This document shows, piece after piece, positions 1-6,727 of a stretch of DNA of 21,014 nucleotides. Made by a program: the position numbers and the translations under genes. The notes beneath the pieces were generated by a model that was not told the origin of the DNA, did no database searches, and worked only from the letters and a program-made list of their open reading frames with translations. The DNA comes from an uncultured Anaerotignum sp. (GTDB taxonomy: Bacteria; Bacillota; Clostridia; Lachnospirales; Anaerotignaceae), in the NCBI RefSeq assembly GCF_905212195.1, contig NZ_CAJMDQ010000043.1, forward strand, positions 1 to 21,014, given 5' to 3'. How positions within the stretch are numbered: the first letter of the stretch is position 1; each line of letters opens with the position of its first letter.

Positions 1-80
1 GGGTGGGATTCGAACCCACGGCCCCTTTCGGAGTCACTGGTTTTCAAGACCAGCTCCTTAAACCACTCGGACACCTCTCC
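1..80 (-). tRNA. tRNA-Ser (anticodon UGA), 3' end cut by window edge
   Basis: Read on the minus strand, this begins GGAGAGG at position 80. It has a D-arm, an anticodon stem-loop whose loop CTTGAAA contains TGA, a long variable arm as expected of class II serine tRNAs, and a T-arm with GGTTCGAATCC. The 3' acceptor strand, discriminator and CCA lie outside the window. It decodes UCA-type serine codons. Two consensus promoters lie upstream (124-152 and 218-246). The family assignment is secure from the anticodon and the variable arm. Confidence 0.96.
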
Positions 81-123
81 ATACTGATTTAGTTTGCTTT
101 TCTTGAGCAGCGAAACCTTTGTT

Positions 124-152
124 ATTATACTTCGTTGTGTTTTGTTTGTCAA
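124..152 (-). promoter_or_regulatory. SigA promoter P1 of tRNA-Ser
   Basis: On the minus strand, TTGACA (152-147) is followed after exactly 17 bases by TATAAT (129-124), a perfect consensus promoter. The expected start near 117 leaves a leader of about 37 bases before the tRNA. An A-rich tract lies directly upstream of the -35 box and could act as an UP element. Confidence 0.85.
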
Positions 153-217
153 CACTTTTTTTGAAGTTTTTTTATTTTTCTTTTTTGCTGTTTCGTGTTT
201 TCCGAAGCAGTGGTGTT

Positions 218-246
218 AGTATATCCCAAAATAACCTCCCTGTCAA
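218..246 (-). promoter_or_regulatory. SigA promoter P2, second tandem promoter for tRNA-Ser
   Basis: On the minus strand, TTGACA (246-241) is separated by 17 bases from TATACT (223-218). Its upstream flank closely resembles that of P1: both have GTGTTGACA preceded by an A-rich tract. The pair therefore looks like a duplicated promoter. No gene is seen between P2 and P1, so P2 most likely also reads into the tRNA. Confidence 0.75.
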
Positions 247-364
247 CACCTTTTTTGAAATTTTTTTCATTTTTTTCATATTCTTTTAACATTCCTTGAA
301 AAATCAGCATTTTCTCGGCTTTCCGCAAACTTTTTCATACTTTGTGGTTTTTCTCGCTTAAGAA

Positions 365-373
365 TGGTACAAT
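365..373 (+). promoter_or_regulatory. Probable extended -10 promoter of pepT
   Basis: TGGTACAAT has the TGn extension plus a TACAAT -10 hexamer (368-373), about 74 bases before the pepT start. No good -35 box at normal spacing is visible, which is common for extended -10 promoters. This is a candidate only. Confidence 0.45.
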
Positions 374-446
374 AAAGGAAATGGTTTTACAGTTTCTTTA
401 TACTGTCAAAACATTTTCCAAACAAAGAAAGGAGTTCTTCTATATT

Positions 447-1676
447 ATGAAGTCAGTTAGCGAACGTTTTTTAACATATATCAAACAGCCCACAACCTCA
501 GATGAGAATTCTTCTGCCATTCCCAGCACAAAGCAGCAGCTTATTTTCGGAGATTTTCTGGTAAAGGAATGTCAGGCCATCGGATTAGCAGATGCCTCTA
601 TGGATCGTCACGGCTATGTCATGGCAACTTTGCCCGCAACAGATCCCAACGCTCCTACCATTGGCTTTATTGCCCATATGGATACCAGCCCTGATGCCAA
701 AGGCGATGGTATCATGCCTCATATCGTTCATCATTATGATGGTGAAACCATTCAGCTCAATGGCATTTCCCTCTCTCCTGATGAATTTCCAGATTTGAAG
801 AATTATATTGGAGATACGCTGATCACCACTGACGGCACAACCCTTCTGGGTGCCGATGACAAAGCCGGCATTGCAGAAATCCTCTCCGCCATGGAATATC
901 TCATGACCCATCCCGAAATTCCTCACGGCAAAATCCGTATTGCATTTACACCTGACGAAGAAATCGGCGCAGGTGCTGACCATTTTGATGTGAAAAAATT
1001 CGGCGCTGACTTTGCCTATACTCTGGACGGCGGCAAAATCGGTGAATTGGAATATGAAAACTTTAACGCTGCCCAGGCAGTCATCCATATCAAAGGCCGC
1101 AGCGTTCATCCCGGTACAGCAAAGAACATCATGCAGAATGCCGCACTGATCGGTACAGAAATCGCTTCTCTGCTTCCAGAAAAAGAAATCCCTTCCAAAA
1201 CAGAGGGCTACGAAGGCTTCTTCCATCTTTGTTCTTTTGAAGGCAATGTATCTGAAGCAACGCTGACTTATATCATCCGTGATTTTAATTCAGAAACTTT
1301 TGCCCACAGAAAAAATCTCATCCAGCTCATTGTAGAACGGAAAAACATTCAGTACCCCAATGCCATCACACTGGAATTGAAAGATCAGTACTATAATATG
1401 GCATCCAAAATTGCTGACTGTATGGAAATTGTAGATCTGGCAAAACAGGCTATGGAAGCCTGCGGCATCACCCCCATTGTGCAGCCCATCCGCGGCGGTA
1501 CCGATGGTGCGCGTCTGTCCTTTATGGGACTTCCCTGCCCCAACCTCTTTGCCGGCGGGCATAATTTCCATGGGCCTTATGAATACATTCCCGTTTCCTC
1601 TATGGAAAAAGCAGTGGAAATGATTGTAAAAATTGCAGAATTAAGTTGTGGGGTTGACTTTCAAAAAAAGTTGTGA
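447..1676 (+). CDS. pepT: Peptidase T (aminotripeptidase, M20B zinc peptidase)
   Basis: This cytosolic zinc peptidase removes the N-terminal residue from tripeptides. The 409-residue product matches the usual PepT length (about 408). Visible metal and catalytic residues are H77 and D79 in HMDTSPDA, the aspartates of LGADDKAG near 137, E171/E172 in FTPDEEIGAG, D194 in YTLDGG, and H372 in GGHNFHGPYEY. The ATG at 447 follows AAAGGAG with good spacing. An in-frame ATG at 342 exists but would add 35 residues foreign to the family. The gene stands alone on the plus strand. Its last codons contain the -35 box of the tyrS promoter. Identification is firm. Confidence 0.96.
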   Translation: MKSVSERFLTYIKQPTTSDENSSAIPSTKQQLIFGDFLVKECQAIGLADASMDRHGYVMATLPATDPNAPTIGFIAHMDTSPDAKGDGIMPHIVHHYDGETIQLNGISLSPDEFPDLKNYIGDTLITTDGTTLLGADDKAGIAEILSAMEYLMTHPEIPHGKIRIAFTPDEEIGAGADHFDVKKFGADFAYTLDGGKIGELEYENFNAAQAVIHIKGRSVHPGTAKNIMQNAALIGTEIASLLPEKEIPSKTEGYEGFFHLCSFEGNVSEATLTYIIRDFNSETFAHRKNLIQLIVERKNIQYPNAITLELKDQYYNMASKIADCMEIVDLAKQAMEACGITPIVQPIRGGTDGARLSFMGLPCPNLFAGGHNFHGPYEYIPVSSMEKAVEMIVKIAELSCGVDFQKKL

Positions 1677-1682
1677 TAGGAT
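1654..1682 (+). promoter_or_regulatory. SigA promoter of the tyrS T-box leader, inside the pepT 3' end
   Basis: TTGACT (1654-1659) lies in the last pepT codons. After 17 bases comes TAGGAT (1677-1682), immediately after the pepT stop codon (1674-1676). Transcription would begin near 1689, just where the T-box leader starts. Confidence 0.65.
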
Positions 1683-1689
1683 AGGCTCA

Positions 1690-1940
1690 TAAATAAGCAA
1701 AACAGCGATGATTGAGTATATGGGCAAAGCTGGTTACAGCCGCAGAGAGCAGTCCGGTTGGTGAAAGGATTGCAGCACAGTATTTGTAAATTACGCCTCA
1801 TGAGCTTTGTGCAGGAAATGGCACAACGGTTGTCTACCGTTACCCAGACCGAAAGATGTTTGTCTTTTCGTTATGATAAACATGAATTAAGGTGGTACCA
1901 CGGGTTCTCTCGTCCTTTCGACGAAAGAACCCTTTTTTAT
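1690..1940 (+). promoter_or_regulatory. T-box riboswitch (Tyr) controlling tyrS
   Basis: A T-box leader senses uncharged tRNA and switches between a terminator and an antiterminator. Visible landmarks are an AGTA motif (1715-1718), an AGAGAGC distal-loop element, GGTTGGTGAAAG, and the T-box GGTGGTACCACG (1891-1902). An intrinsic terminator follows, with stem GGGTTCT/AGAACCC (1902-1932) and six T's. The base after TGG is T, which would pair with an A discriminator, as in tRNA-Tyr. A plausible specifier is TAC at 1792-1794, less certain because TAT at 1781-1783 is also present. The downstream gene makes the tyrosine assignment nearly certain. Confidence 0.9.
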
Positions 1941-1994
1941 TTGCAGAAAGCCTTCGCTGAAATACAAACCAATAAAAAGAAAGGGTGTTTTCTC

Positions 1995-3230
1995 ATGAAT
2001 GCTTACGAAGTTCTGAAAGAAAGAGGTTTTATTGAACAGCTGACACACGAAGATGAAATCAAAGAATTGTTTGAAAAAGGCGGCGTGACATTTTATATCG
2101 GTATCGACCCTACTGCAGACAGCCTTCATGTAGGTCACTTCCTGACAGTTATGGCAATGGCACACATGCAGCGCTGCGGCAACCGTCCTATCTGCCTGAT
2201 GGGCGGCGGCACAGGTATGATCGGTGACCCCTCTGGCAAAGCTGATATGCGTAAAATGATGACCGTAGAAACCATCGACCATAACGTTGCCTGCATCAAA
2301 AAACAGCTATCTCACTTCATCAAATTTGACGAAGAAAACGGCGGCGCCATCATTGCAAACAACGCAGATTGGCTGAGAAACCTGAACTATATCGAATTCC
2401 TTCGTGACGTTGGCGTACACTTCTCCGTAAACCGTATGCTGGCTGCTGACTGCTTCAAAATCCGTATGGAAAAAGAAGCTGGTCTGTCCTTCCTGGAATT
2501 CAACTACATGATCATGCAGGGCTACGACTTCTACGAACTGAACAGAAGATACGACTGCGTACTGCAGATGGGTGGTAATGACCAGTGGTCCAACATCATT
2601 GCCGGCGTAGAACTGATCCGTCGTAAAACAGGCAAACCTGCTTACGGCATGACATTCAAACTCCTGACAAACAGTGAAGGCGTAAAAATGGGCAAAACCG
2701 TCAGCGGTGCTGTATGGCTTGACCCTGAAAAAACATCTCCTTACGAATTCTACCAGTACTGGAGAAACGTGGGCGATAAAGACGTTGAAAAATGTCTGGC
2801 TCTGCTGACATTCCTGCCTATGGATGAAGTACGTCGTCTGGGCGCACTGGAAGGCAGCGAAATCAACAAAGCAAAAGAAGTTCTGGCATTCGAACTGACT
2901 AAGATCGTTCACGGAGAAGAAGAAGCAACCAAAGCACAGGAAGCTGCAAGAGCTCTGTTCGGCAAAGGTTCCGCTGCTGGTTCCGCCCCTACTACAGAAC
3001 TGCCTGCTGCTGACTTCGCAGAAGGTATGGATATCCTGACACTGCTGACCACCATCGGCGTTGTTCCTTCCCGTTCCGAAGGCAGACGTGCAGTACAGCA
3101 GGGCGGCGTAAAAGTGGCTGAAAAACCTGTAACAGATGTTGACTTCAAAGTAACTGCAGATCTGTTCACAGATGGCAAACTGCTGGTACAGAAAGGCAAA
3201 AAAACATTCCACAATGTTGTTTTGAAATAA
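1995..3230 (+). CDS. tyrS: Tyrosyl-tRNA synthetase (class Ic)
   Basis: The enzyme attaches tyrosine to tRNA-Tyr with ATP in the cytosol. The 411-residue product has the Rossmann catalytic core with FYIGIDP at 33-39, the HIGH-type motif HVGH (45-48), the tyrosine-site segment GYDFYELNRRYD (176-187), GGNDQW (193-198), and the KMSKS-type loop KMGKT (231-235). A C-terminal S4-like RNA-binding domain (about 345-411) contains SRSEGRRAVQQGGVKV. The ATG at 1995 follows AAAGAAAGGG. Upstream in-frame starts would lie inside the T-box terminator and are rejected. Expression is controlled by the Tyr T-box directly upstream, and a strong hairpin ends the transcript. Confidence 0.97.
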   Translation: MNAYEVLKERGFIEQLTHEDEIKELFEKGGVTFYIGIDPTADSLHVGHFLTVMAMAHMQRCGNRPICLMGGGTGMIGDPSGKADMRKMMTVETIDHNVACIKKQLSHFIKFDEENGGAIIANNADWLRNLNYIEFLRDVGVHFSVNRMLAADCFKIRMEKEAGLSFLEFNYMIMQGYDFYELNRRYDCVLQMGGNDQWSNIIAGVELIRRKTGKPAYGMTFKLLTNSEGVKMGKTVSGAVWLDPEKTSPYEFYQYWRNVGDKDVEKCLALLTFLPMDEVRRLGALEGSEINKAKEVLAFELTKIVHGEEEATKAQEAARALFGKGSAAGSAPTTELPAADFAEGMDILTLLTTIGVVPSRSEGRRAVQQGGVKVAEKPVTDVDFKVTADLFTDGKLLVQKGKKTFHNVVLK

Positions 3231-3257
3231 GTGTTAATACTTCCATTCCAATAATAC

Positions 3258-3305
3258 AAAAACGTCGGAAATGTTTCTTTCATAGAAACATTTTCCGACG
3301 TTTTT
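3258..3305. terminator. Bidirectional intrinsic terminator between tyrS and the HAD-ACT gene
   Basis: A long inverted repeat, AACGTCGGAAA(T)GTTTCT paired with its complement, has T-runs on both strands (3301-3305 plus, 3258-3262 minus). It lies between two convergent genes and probably terminates both. Confidence 0.9.
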
Positions 3306-3309
3306 GTTT

Positions 3310-4335
3310 TTAATCGATCATATAACCTGCTTTTCGCAGGGCTTCCAATCCTTTTTCCAATTGATTTTCTTTCAAAAGAATATAATCCGTCTGATATGTA
3401 GATACTGCAAAAATCCCCACACCAGCCTCAGCCAGCACACTGGAAATACGAGATAATATGCCAATCAACGAAAATTCCAACGCCCCCGCAACGCGGAACG
3501 CCCGCCATCCGTCTTCTCTTTCCAGTGTTTCTTCCGGCACATACTCTGTCAGACACACCAGAGAAAATTCCCTGTCGGTCTTTGCCGCAAAACAAAAAGG
3601 CTGTGTCCAATCCACCTTTGCCCCATCACTGACACAGCATACAGTAAATGCATATGGCAGCACTTCCAGCTGTTCCCCCACTTTTTCTTCCAATAAATAC
3701 TGCTCCAATTCTGCCACGCTGTCAACCAGATAAGTTGCCCCTGCCTCTTTTAACTGCTCCTCTGTGCGGAATCCCCAAGTAACGCTGACACAATCCATGC
3801 CAGCAGCCTTTGCTGTTGCCAAATCCACTTCTGTATCCCCCACATACAGACAATCCTTCAAGGATACCTCCAGCTTTTCTGCTGCCGCTTCCACCATATC
3901 TCCTGCCGGTTTGGGACGCAGACCATTGCCTTCCCCTACTGCCAGATCAACAGCATCTCCAAAATATTTTTCACATAAACCTTTCACAGCCCCATCAAAT
4001 TTATTGGATACCACTGCCGTTTTCACACCAGCCTGCCGCAAATCCCGCAGCAGCTGCAAAACGCCGTCAAAAGGCTTTGTTTTGATTTCCATATGTTCCT
4101 TATAATAAGCCTTATATTCTTCCAGACAAGTTTCAAAATCTTCCAGCGGTTCTCCTGCCGCCAATTTCAGATACACAGCACTGCCGTTCCCCAAAAAGGC
4201 CGCCGCTTCCTCTCTTGTCCGTTCTTTTCTCCCATATCTGCGTAAAATCTCGTTCATGCTGTCTGTCAGATCATCCAGTGTATCCAACAGTGTGCCATCC
4301 AGATCAAAAATCACTGCCTGATATTTCATCTTCAT
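3310..4335 (-). CDS. HAD-family phosphatase (phosphoglycolate-phosphatase-like) fused to a C-terminal ACT-like domain
   Basis: The product has 341 residues. Residues 1-215 form a HAD phosphatase of the Gph/PGMB type: nucleophile D11 and acid/base D13 in FDLDGTLLDT, S110 in VVSNKFD, K142 in RPKPAGD, and D167/D171 in YVGDTEVDLA. The cap domain lies between the first two motifs. From about 222 to the end, the sequence (EQLEVLPYAFTVCCVSD, then FSLIGILSRISSVLAEAGVG and a final strand) looks like the small stand-alone ACT proteins of the CASTOR/ACT_7 type, which bind small molecules. The junction is continuous with no stop or ribosome site. The ATG at 4335 follows GGGAGAA at 7 bases; a start at 4329 is also possible. 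The substrate is unknown, and the ACT part suggests ligand control. Confidence 0.85.
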   Translation of the reverse strand: MKMKYQAVIFDLDGTLLDTLDDLTDSMNEILRRYGRKERTREEAAAFLGNGSAVYLKLAAGEPLEDFETCLEEYKAYYKEHMEIKTKPFDGVLQLLRDLRQAGVKTAVVSNKFDGAVKGLCEKYFGDAVDLAVGEGNGLRPKPAGDMVEAAAEKLEVSLKDCLYVGDTEVDLATAKAAGMDCVSVTWGFRTEEQLKEAGATYLVDSVAELEQYLLEEKVGEQLEVLPYAFTVCCVSDGAKVDWTQPFCFAAKTDREFSLVCLTEYVPEETLEREDGWRAFRVAGALEFSLIGILSRISSVLAEAGVGIFAVSTYQTDYILLKENQLEKGLEALRKAGYMID

Positions 4336-4366
4336 TCGCCTTCTCCCTTTCAAAGATTTTTGCAAC

Positions 4367-4393
4367 AAAAAAAGCCCCCGCATTTGCGAGGGC
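4367..4393 (-). terminator. Intrinsic terminator of tRNA-Thr
   Basis: On the minus strand, GCCCTCGC and GCGGGGGC pair around a four-base loop, followed by seven T's. It begins about five bases after the tRNA 3' end, so the tRNA is separated from the HAD-ACT gene, which would need its own start signal or read-through. Confidence 0.85.
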
Positions 4394-4397
4394 GAAA

Positions 4398-4470
4398 AGC
4401 TACTGACGGGACTTGAACCCGTGACCTCCGCCTTACCAAGGCGACGCTCTACCTACTGAGCCACAGTAGC
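4398..4470 (-). tRNA. tRNA-Thr (anticodon GGU)
   Basis: A complete cloverleaf lies on the minus strand. GCTACTG pairs with CAGTAGC as the acceptor stem. The anticodon arm TCGCC/GGCGG encloses the loop TTGGTAA with anticodon GGT, and the T-arm contains GGTTCAAGTCC. The discriminator is T at 4398, and no CCA is encoded. It reads ACC/ACU threonine codons. Confidence 0.97.
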
Positions 4471-4504
4471 ATAGGAAGAATCTACTTCTTCCGTCAGCTT
4501 TTAT

Positions 4505-4533
4505 ATACTATCACACAGATTCTATTCCGTCAA
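4505..4533 (-). promoter_or_regulatory. Candidate promoter of tRNA-Thr overlapping the sigH 3' end
   Basis: On the minus strand, TTGACG (4533-4528) inside the last sigH codons and TAGTAT (4510-4505) are 17 bases apart. A small hairpin, GGAAGAA/TTCTTCC (4473-4491), lies between it and the tRNA. The -10 box is weak, so the tRNA may instead be cotranscribed with sigH. Confidence 0.45.
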
Positions 4534-5164
4534 GATTTTTTTTTAAAACAAATTTTTCCAGTTTTTTCTTCACCCGCTGAAGGGCATTATCAATGGATTT
4601 TTCCGGTTTATCCAGCATATTGGCAATCTCAAAATAGCTTCTGCCCTGTAAATATAATGTCAGTACACGACTTTCGAAACTGCTGAGATTCTTCTCCATC
4701 TGGTTTTCCAGAAAGTTTTTGTTTTCCTGTCCAATGAGCAGGGCTTCCGGGTTCAGAAGTTCCCCTTCCTGAAGCAGATCCAGATAGGTTTCTTCGGAAT
4801 CCTCCTCAAACACAGGCTTATTCAATGAGATATAAGAATTCAATGGCTGATGCTTCTGTCTGGTTGCCGCCTTAATGGCAGTAATCATCTGACGATTGAT
4901 GCACAGCTCCGCAAAACTGCGGAAAGAAGCATTCTTTTCCTTATCATAATCCCGAATGGCTTTATACAGTCCGATCATGCCCTCCTGTATGATGTCCTCT
5001 GTATCCGCGCCAATGAGAAAATAAGCCCGGGACTTTGCCTTCACCAGGGGTTTATATTTGTCCAACAGGCGTGCTTCCGCCTCATTATCCCCGCTCTGTG
5101 CCTGATGCACCAGCAGTTCATCCTGTTGGGTGTTTGCAGTTTGTTCTGTTCTTTCACTTATCAT
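4511..5164 (-). CDS. sigH: RNA polymerase sigma factor SigH (Spo0H), early sporulation
   Basis: This is a sigma-70-family factor that directs transcription during the transition to stationary phase and the start of sporulation. The product is 217 residues (B. subtilis SigH is about 218). Region 2 includes the core-binding and -10 segment GADTEDIIQEGMIGLYKAI (about 52-70), followed by CINRQMITAIKAATRQKHQ. Region 4 has a helix-turn-helix around LQGRSYFEIANMLDKPEKS (about 167-186). The ATG at 5164 follows AGAGGAT at 6 bases. It sits 18 bases after yacP in the order yacP-sigH, as in B. subtilis, and both are probably served by the promoter at 5730-5758. Confidence 0.95.
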   Translation of the reverse strand: MISERTEQTANTQQDELLVHQAQSGDNEAEARLLDKYKPLVKAKSRAYFLIGADTEDIIQEGMIGLYKAIRDYDKEKNASFRSFAELCINRQMITAIKAATRQKHQPLNSYISLNKPVFEEDSEETYLDLLQEGELLNPEALLIGQENKNFLENQMEKNLSSFESRVLTLYLQGRSYFEIANMLDKPEKSIDNALQRVKKKLEKFVLKKNLDGIESV

Positions 5165-5182
5165 ATAAATCCTCTGTTCTCC

Positions 5183-5707
5183 TTACTTCTGCCGCCGTAA
5201 ATTCTCCAGCCAATTAAGCGCTTCCTCATCCAGATTATCGGCGAGCATATTGTTTTTGGGCGGTCTGTTTTCGATGTACTGCCGGCGCAGTTCTGTTTCC
5301 GCCTGATGCACCTGATTATGCAGTTCTTTGGCACTCATGCGCACAGCTCCCTGACCGGAAATGATAATCTGTTCCAGTCCATCGGTGGTTGCCACCCGCA
5401 CCCGATAATGCTTCGGCATGGATGTTACCACTCGTTCGATGTAATGATCCGCCGTTTCCGCTTCTTTTGTATACACCACATAAATATTATGATACTTCGA
5501 TACAGAGCCAGGATTGCCCTTGACCAGATACGCGTCAAAAACGACGATAATGGTCGCTTTCTGTACACCTTTATAATTGGAAAGGGTATCAATGAGCTTT
5601 ACCCTTGCACTTTCCAGACTGACATCTTCCATCAATTCCCGCAGCTCGTCCCATGCGTGGATGATGTTATAGCCGTCTACCAGCAAAAAATCCTCCTGCA
5701 ACGGCAA
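5183..5707 (-). CDS. yacP: YacP/Rae1-family NYN-domain ribonuclease
   Basis: B. subtilis Rae1 (YacP) is a ribosome-associated endoribonuclease that cleaves mRNA in the A site. This 174-residue product shows the PIN/NYN features: LLVDGYNIIHAW near the N-terminus, VVFDAYLVKGNPG, ETADHYIERV, and ATTDGLEQ followed by GQGAVRMSAKEL. The start is ambiguous. The coordinates use TTG at 5707, three bases after GGGAGGGG-type Shine-Dalgarno sequence. TTG at 5701 has better spacing (about 9). A third TTG just before the conserved LVDGYN has AGGAGG five bases upstream. No ATG is available near the conserved N-terminus. The gene is cotranscribed with sigH. Confidence 0.92.
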   Translation of the reverse strand: MPLQEDFLLVDGYNIIHAWDELRELMEDVSLESARVKLIDTLSNYKGVQKATIIVVFDAYLVKGNPGSVSKYHNIYVVYTKEAETADHYIERVVTSMPKHYRVRVATTDGLEQIIISGQGAVRMSAKELHNQVHQAETELRRQYIENRPPKNNMLADNLDEEALNWLENLRRQK

Positions 5708-5729
5708 TCCCCTCCCTTCTCATCGTAAC

Positions 5730-5758
5730 ATCATATCATATAACATTAGAAATTGCAA
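5730..5758 (-). promoter_or_regulatory. SigA promoter of yacP-sigH
   Basis: On the minus strand, TTGCAA (5758-5753) and TATGAT (5735-5730) are 17 bases apart. A second overlapping TATGAT lies at 5740-5735. It is located in the 84-base gap after rlmB, so yacP-sigH can be expressed independently of the cys genes. Confidence 0.7.
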
Positions 5759-5791
5759 AAGATTCTTCTTTTCCGCAAAATCCGTCAAATC

Positions 5792-6649
5792 TTAAAATCT
5801 TCTCTGTCTTACTACTTCATACATGAGCAGTGCAGCCGCTACGGAAGCATTCAAAGAAGAAATTTTCCCGTACATGGGAATAGATGCTGTAAAGTCACAA
5901 TTTTCTTTCACCAGACGGCTGACGCCATCGCCTTCACTGCCAATAACCAATGCCAGAGGGCCTTTCATGTTGGTATCGAAATGATCCAGACCTTTCATAT
6001 CAGCGCATGCTATCCACAGACCTTCTTTTTTCAGATATTCCATGGTCTGTACAATATTTGTCACTCTTGCCACAGGCATATATTCAATGGCACCGGCAGA
6101 AGTTTTCCCAACAGTCGCATTCAGACCAACAGAACGACGTTTGGGAATGATAACCCCGTGAACACCGGCACATTCTGCTGTACGCAAAATAGCGCCCAGA
6201 TTATGAGGGTCAGTGATGCCATCCAGCAGCAGCACAAAAGGATCTTCTCCTTTTTCTTTTGCCGCAGTCAGAATATCTTCTACTTCCACATAGTCATGAG
6301 CAGAAACCAGCGCGATTACGCCCTGATGATTTTTTGTCTGGGAAATTTCGTCCAGTTTCTGGCGGCTTACTTCCTGAATGACTACGCCTTTTTCTACCGC
6401 CATAGCAATGATTCGTTTGATTGTGCCTTCCACATTGCCCTTTGCCACCATAATTTTTTCAATATCTCTGCCGCTTCTCAGGACTTCCAGAATGGCGTTT
6501 CTGCCTTCCAGCTGGTTTTCATTGATTTCTCTGTCCATTTCCCGTTCTTCTCTGGCAGTATGGAAAGGCTTGCGGCCTTTGCGTTCTTCACCGTTTCTGC
6601 CTCCGGGTCTTTTTTCTTTCCATTCCCGTTCATTTCGTCTTTTTTCCAC
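5792..6649 (-). CDS. rlmB: 23S rRNA (guanosine-2'-O)-methyltransferase RlmB (TrmH family, SPOUT)
   Basis: This enzyme methylates a guanosine of 23S rRNA (G2251 in E. coli) using S-adenosylmethionine. The product is 285 residues. About 36 N-terminal residues are very rich in Arg, Lys and Glu. A TrmH substrate-binding domain (ENQLEGRNAILEVL onward) follows, then the knotted SPOUT domain with NLGAILRTAECAGV, ALVIGSEGDGVS and SLNASVAAALLMYE. GTG at 6649 is chosen because AGGAGG lies seven bases upstream. A start at the in-frame ATG at residue 38 would give a more typical N-terminus but lacks such a site. It follows mrnC by 78 bases containing a hairpin. Confidence 0.93.
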   Translation of the reverse strand: MEKRRNEREWKEKRPGGRNGEERKGRKPFHTAREEREMDREINENQLEGRNAILEVLRSGRDIEKIMVAKGNVEGTIKRIIAMAVEKGVVIQEVSRQKLDEISQTKNHQGVIALVSAHDYVEVEDILTAAKEKGEDPFVLLLDGITDPHNLGAILRTAECAGVHGVIIPKRRSVGLNATVGKTSAGAIEYMPVARVTNIVQTMEYLKKEGLWIACADMKGLDHFDTNMKGPLALVIGSEGDGVSRLVKENCDFTASIPMYGKISSLNASVAAALLMYEVVRQRRF

Positions 6650-6687
6650 GGAATAACCTCCTGTTTTTCTCTTTTTTCCAACACAGC

Positions 6688-6721
6688 AAAAAGCCGATGT
6701 GCAAAATCAGTGCATCGGCTT
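6688..6721 (-). terminator. Hairpin with T-run between mrnC and rlmB (possible attenuator)
   Basis: On the minus strand, AAGCCGATG (6721-6713) pairs with CATCGGCTT (6699-6691), followed by a short T-run. It starts only six bases after the mrnC stop codon and lies within a conserved operon. It is more likely a partial terminator, or an mRNA-stabilising end, than the end of the transcription unit. Confidence 0.6.
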
Positions 6722-6727
6722 CTATTT

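Larger units (their letters stand above)
81..446. other. Intergenic region between tRNA-Ser and pepT
   Basis: These 366 bases hold no credible gene. The left part carries the two minus-strand tRNA promoters. The middle is made of long T-runs, with two similar copies of TGTCAACAC followed by T-rich sequence (from 147 and from 241). The right part holds the likely pepT promoter and ribosome site. An in-frame extension of pepT back to 342 is open but lacks a ribosome site and runs through promoter sequence, so I do not treat it as coding. Confidence 0.7.

Noticed and set aside
342..446. N-terminal extension of pepT to the ATG at 342.
   Set aside because: It has no ribosome site, is not part of the PepT family, and contains the probable promoter. 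AAAGGAG precedes the ATG at 447.
1685..1806. GCTCAT (1685-1690) pairing with ATGAGC (1800-1805) as the base of Stem I of the tyrS T-box.
   Set aside because: The left arm would lie at or before the predicted transcript start near 1689, so it is probably not in the RNA.
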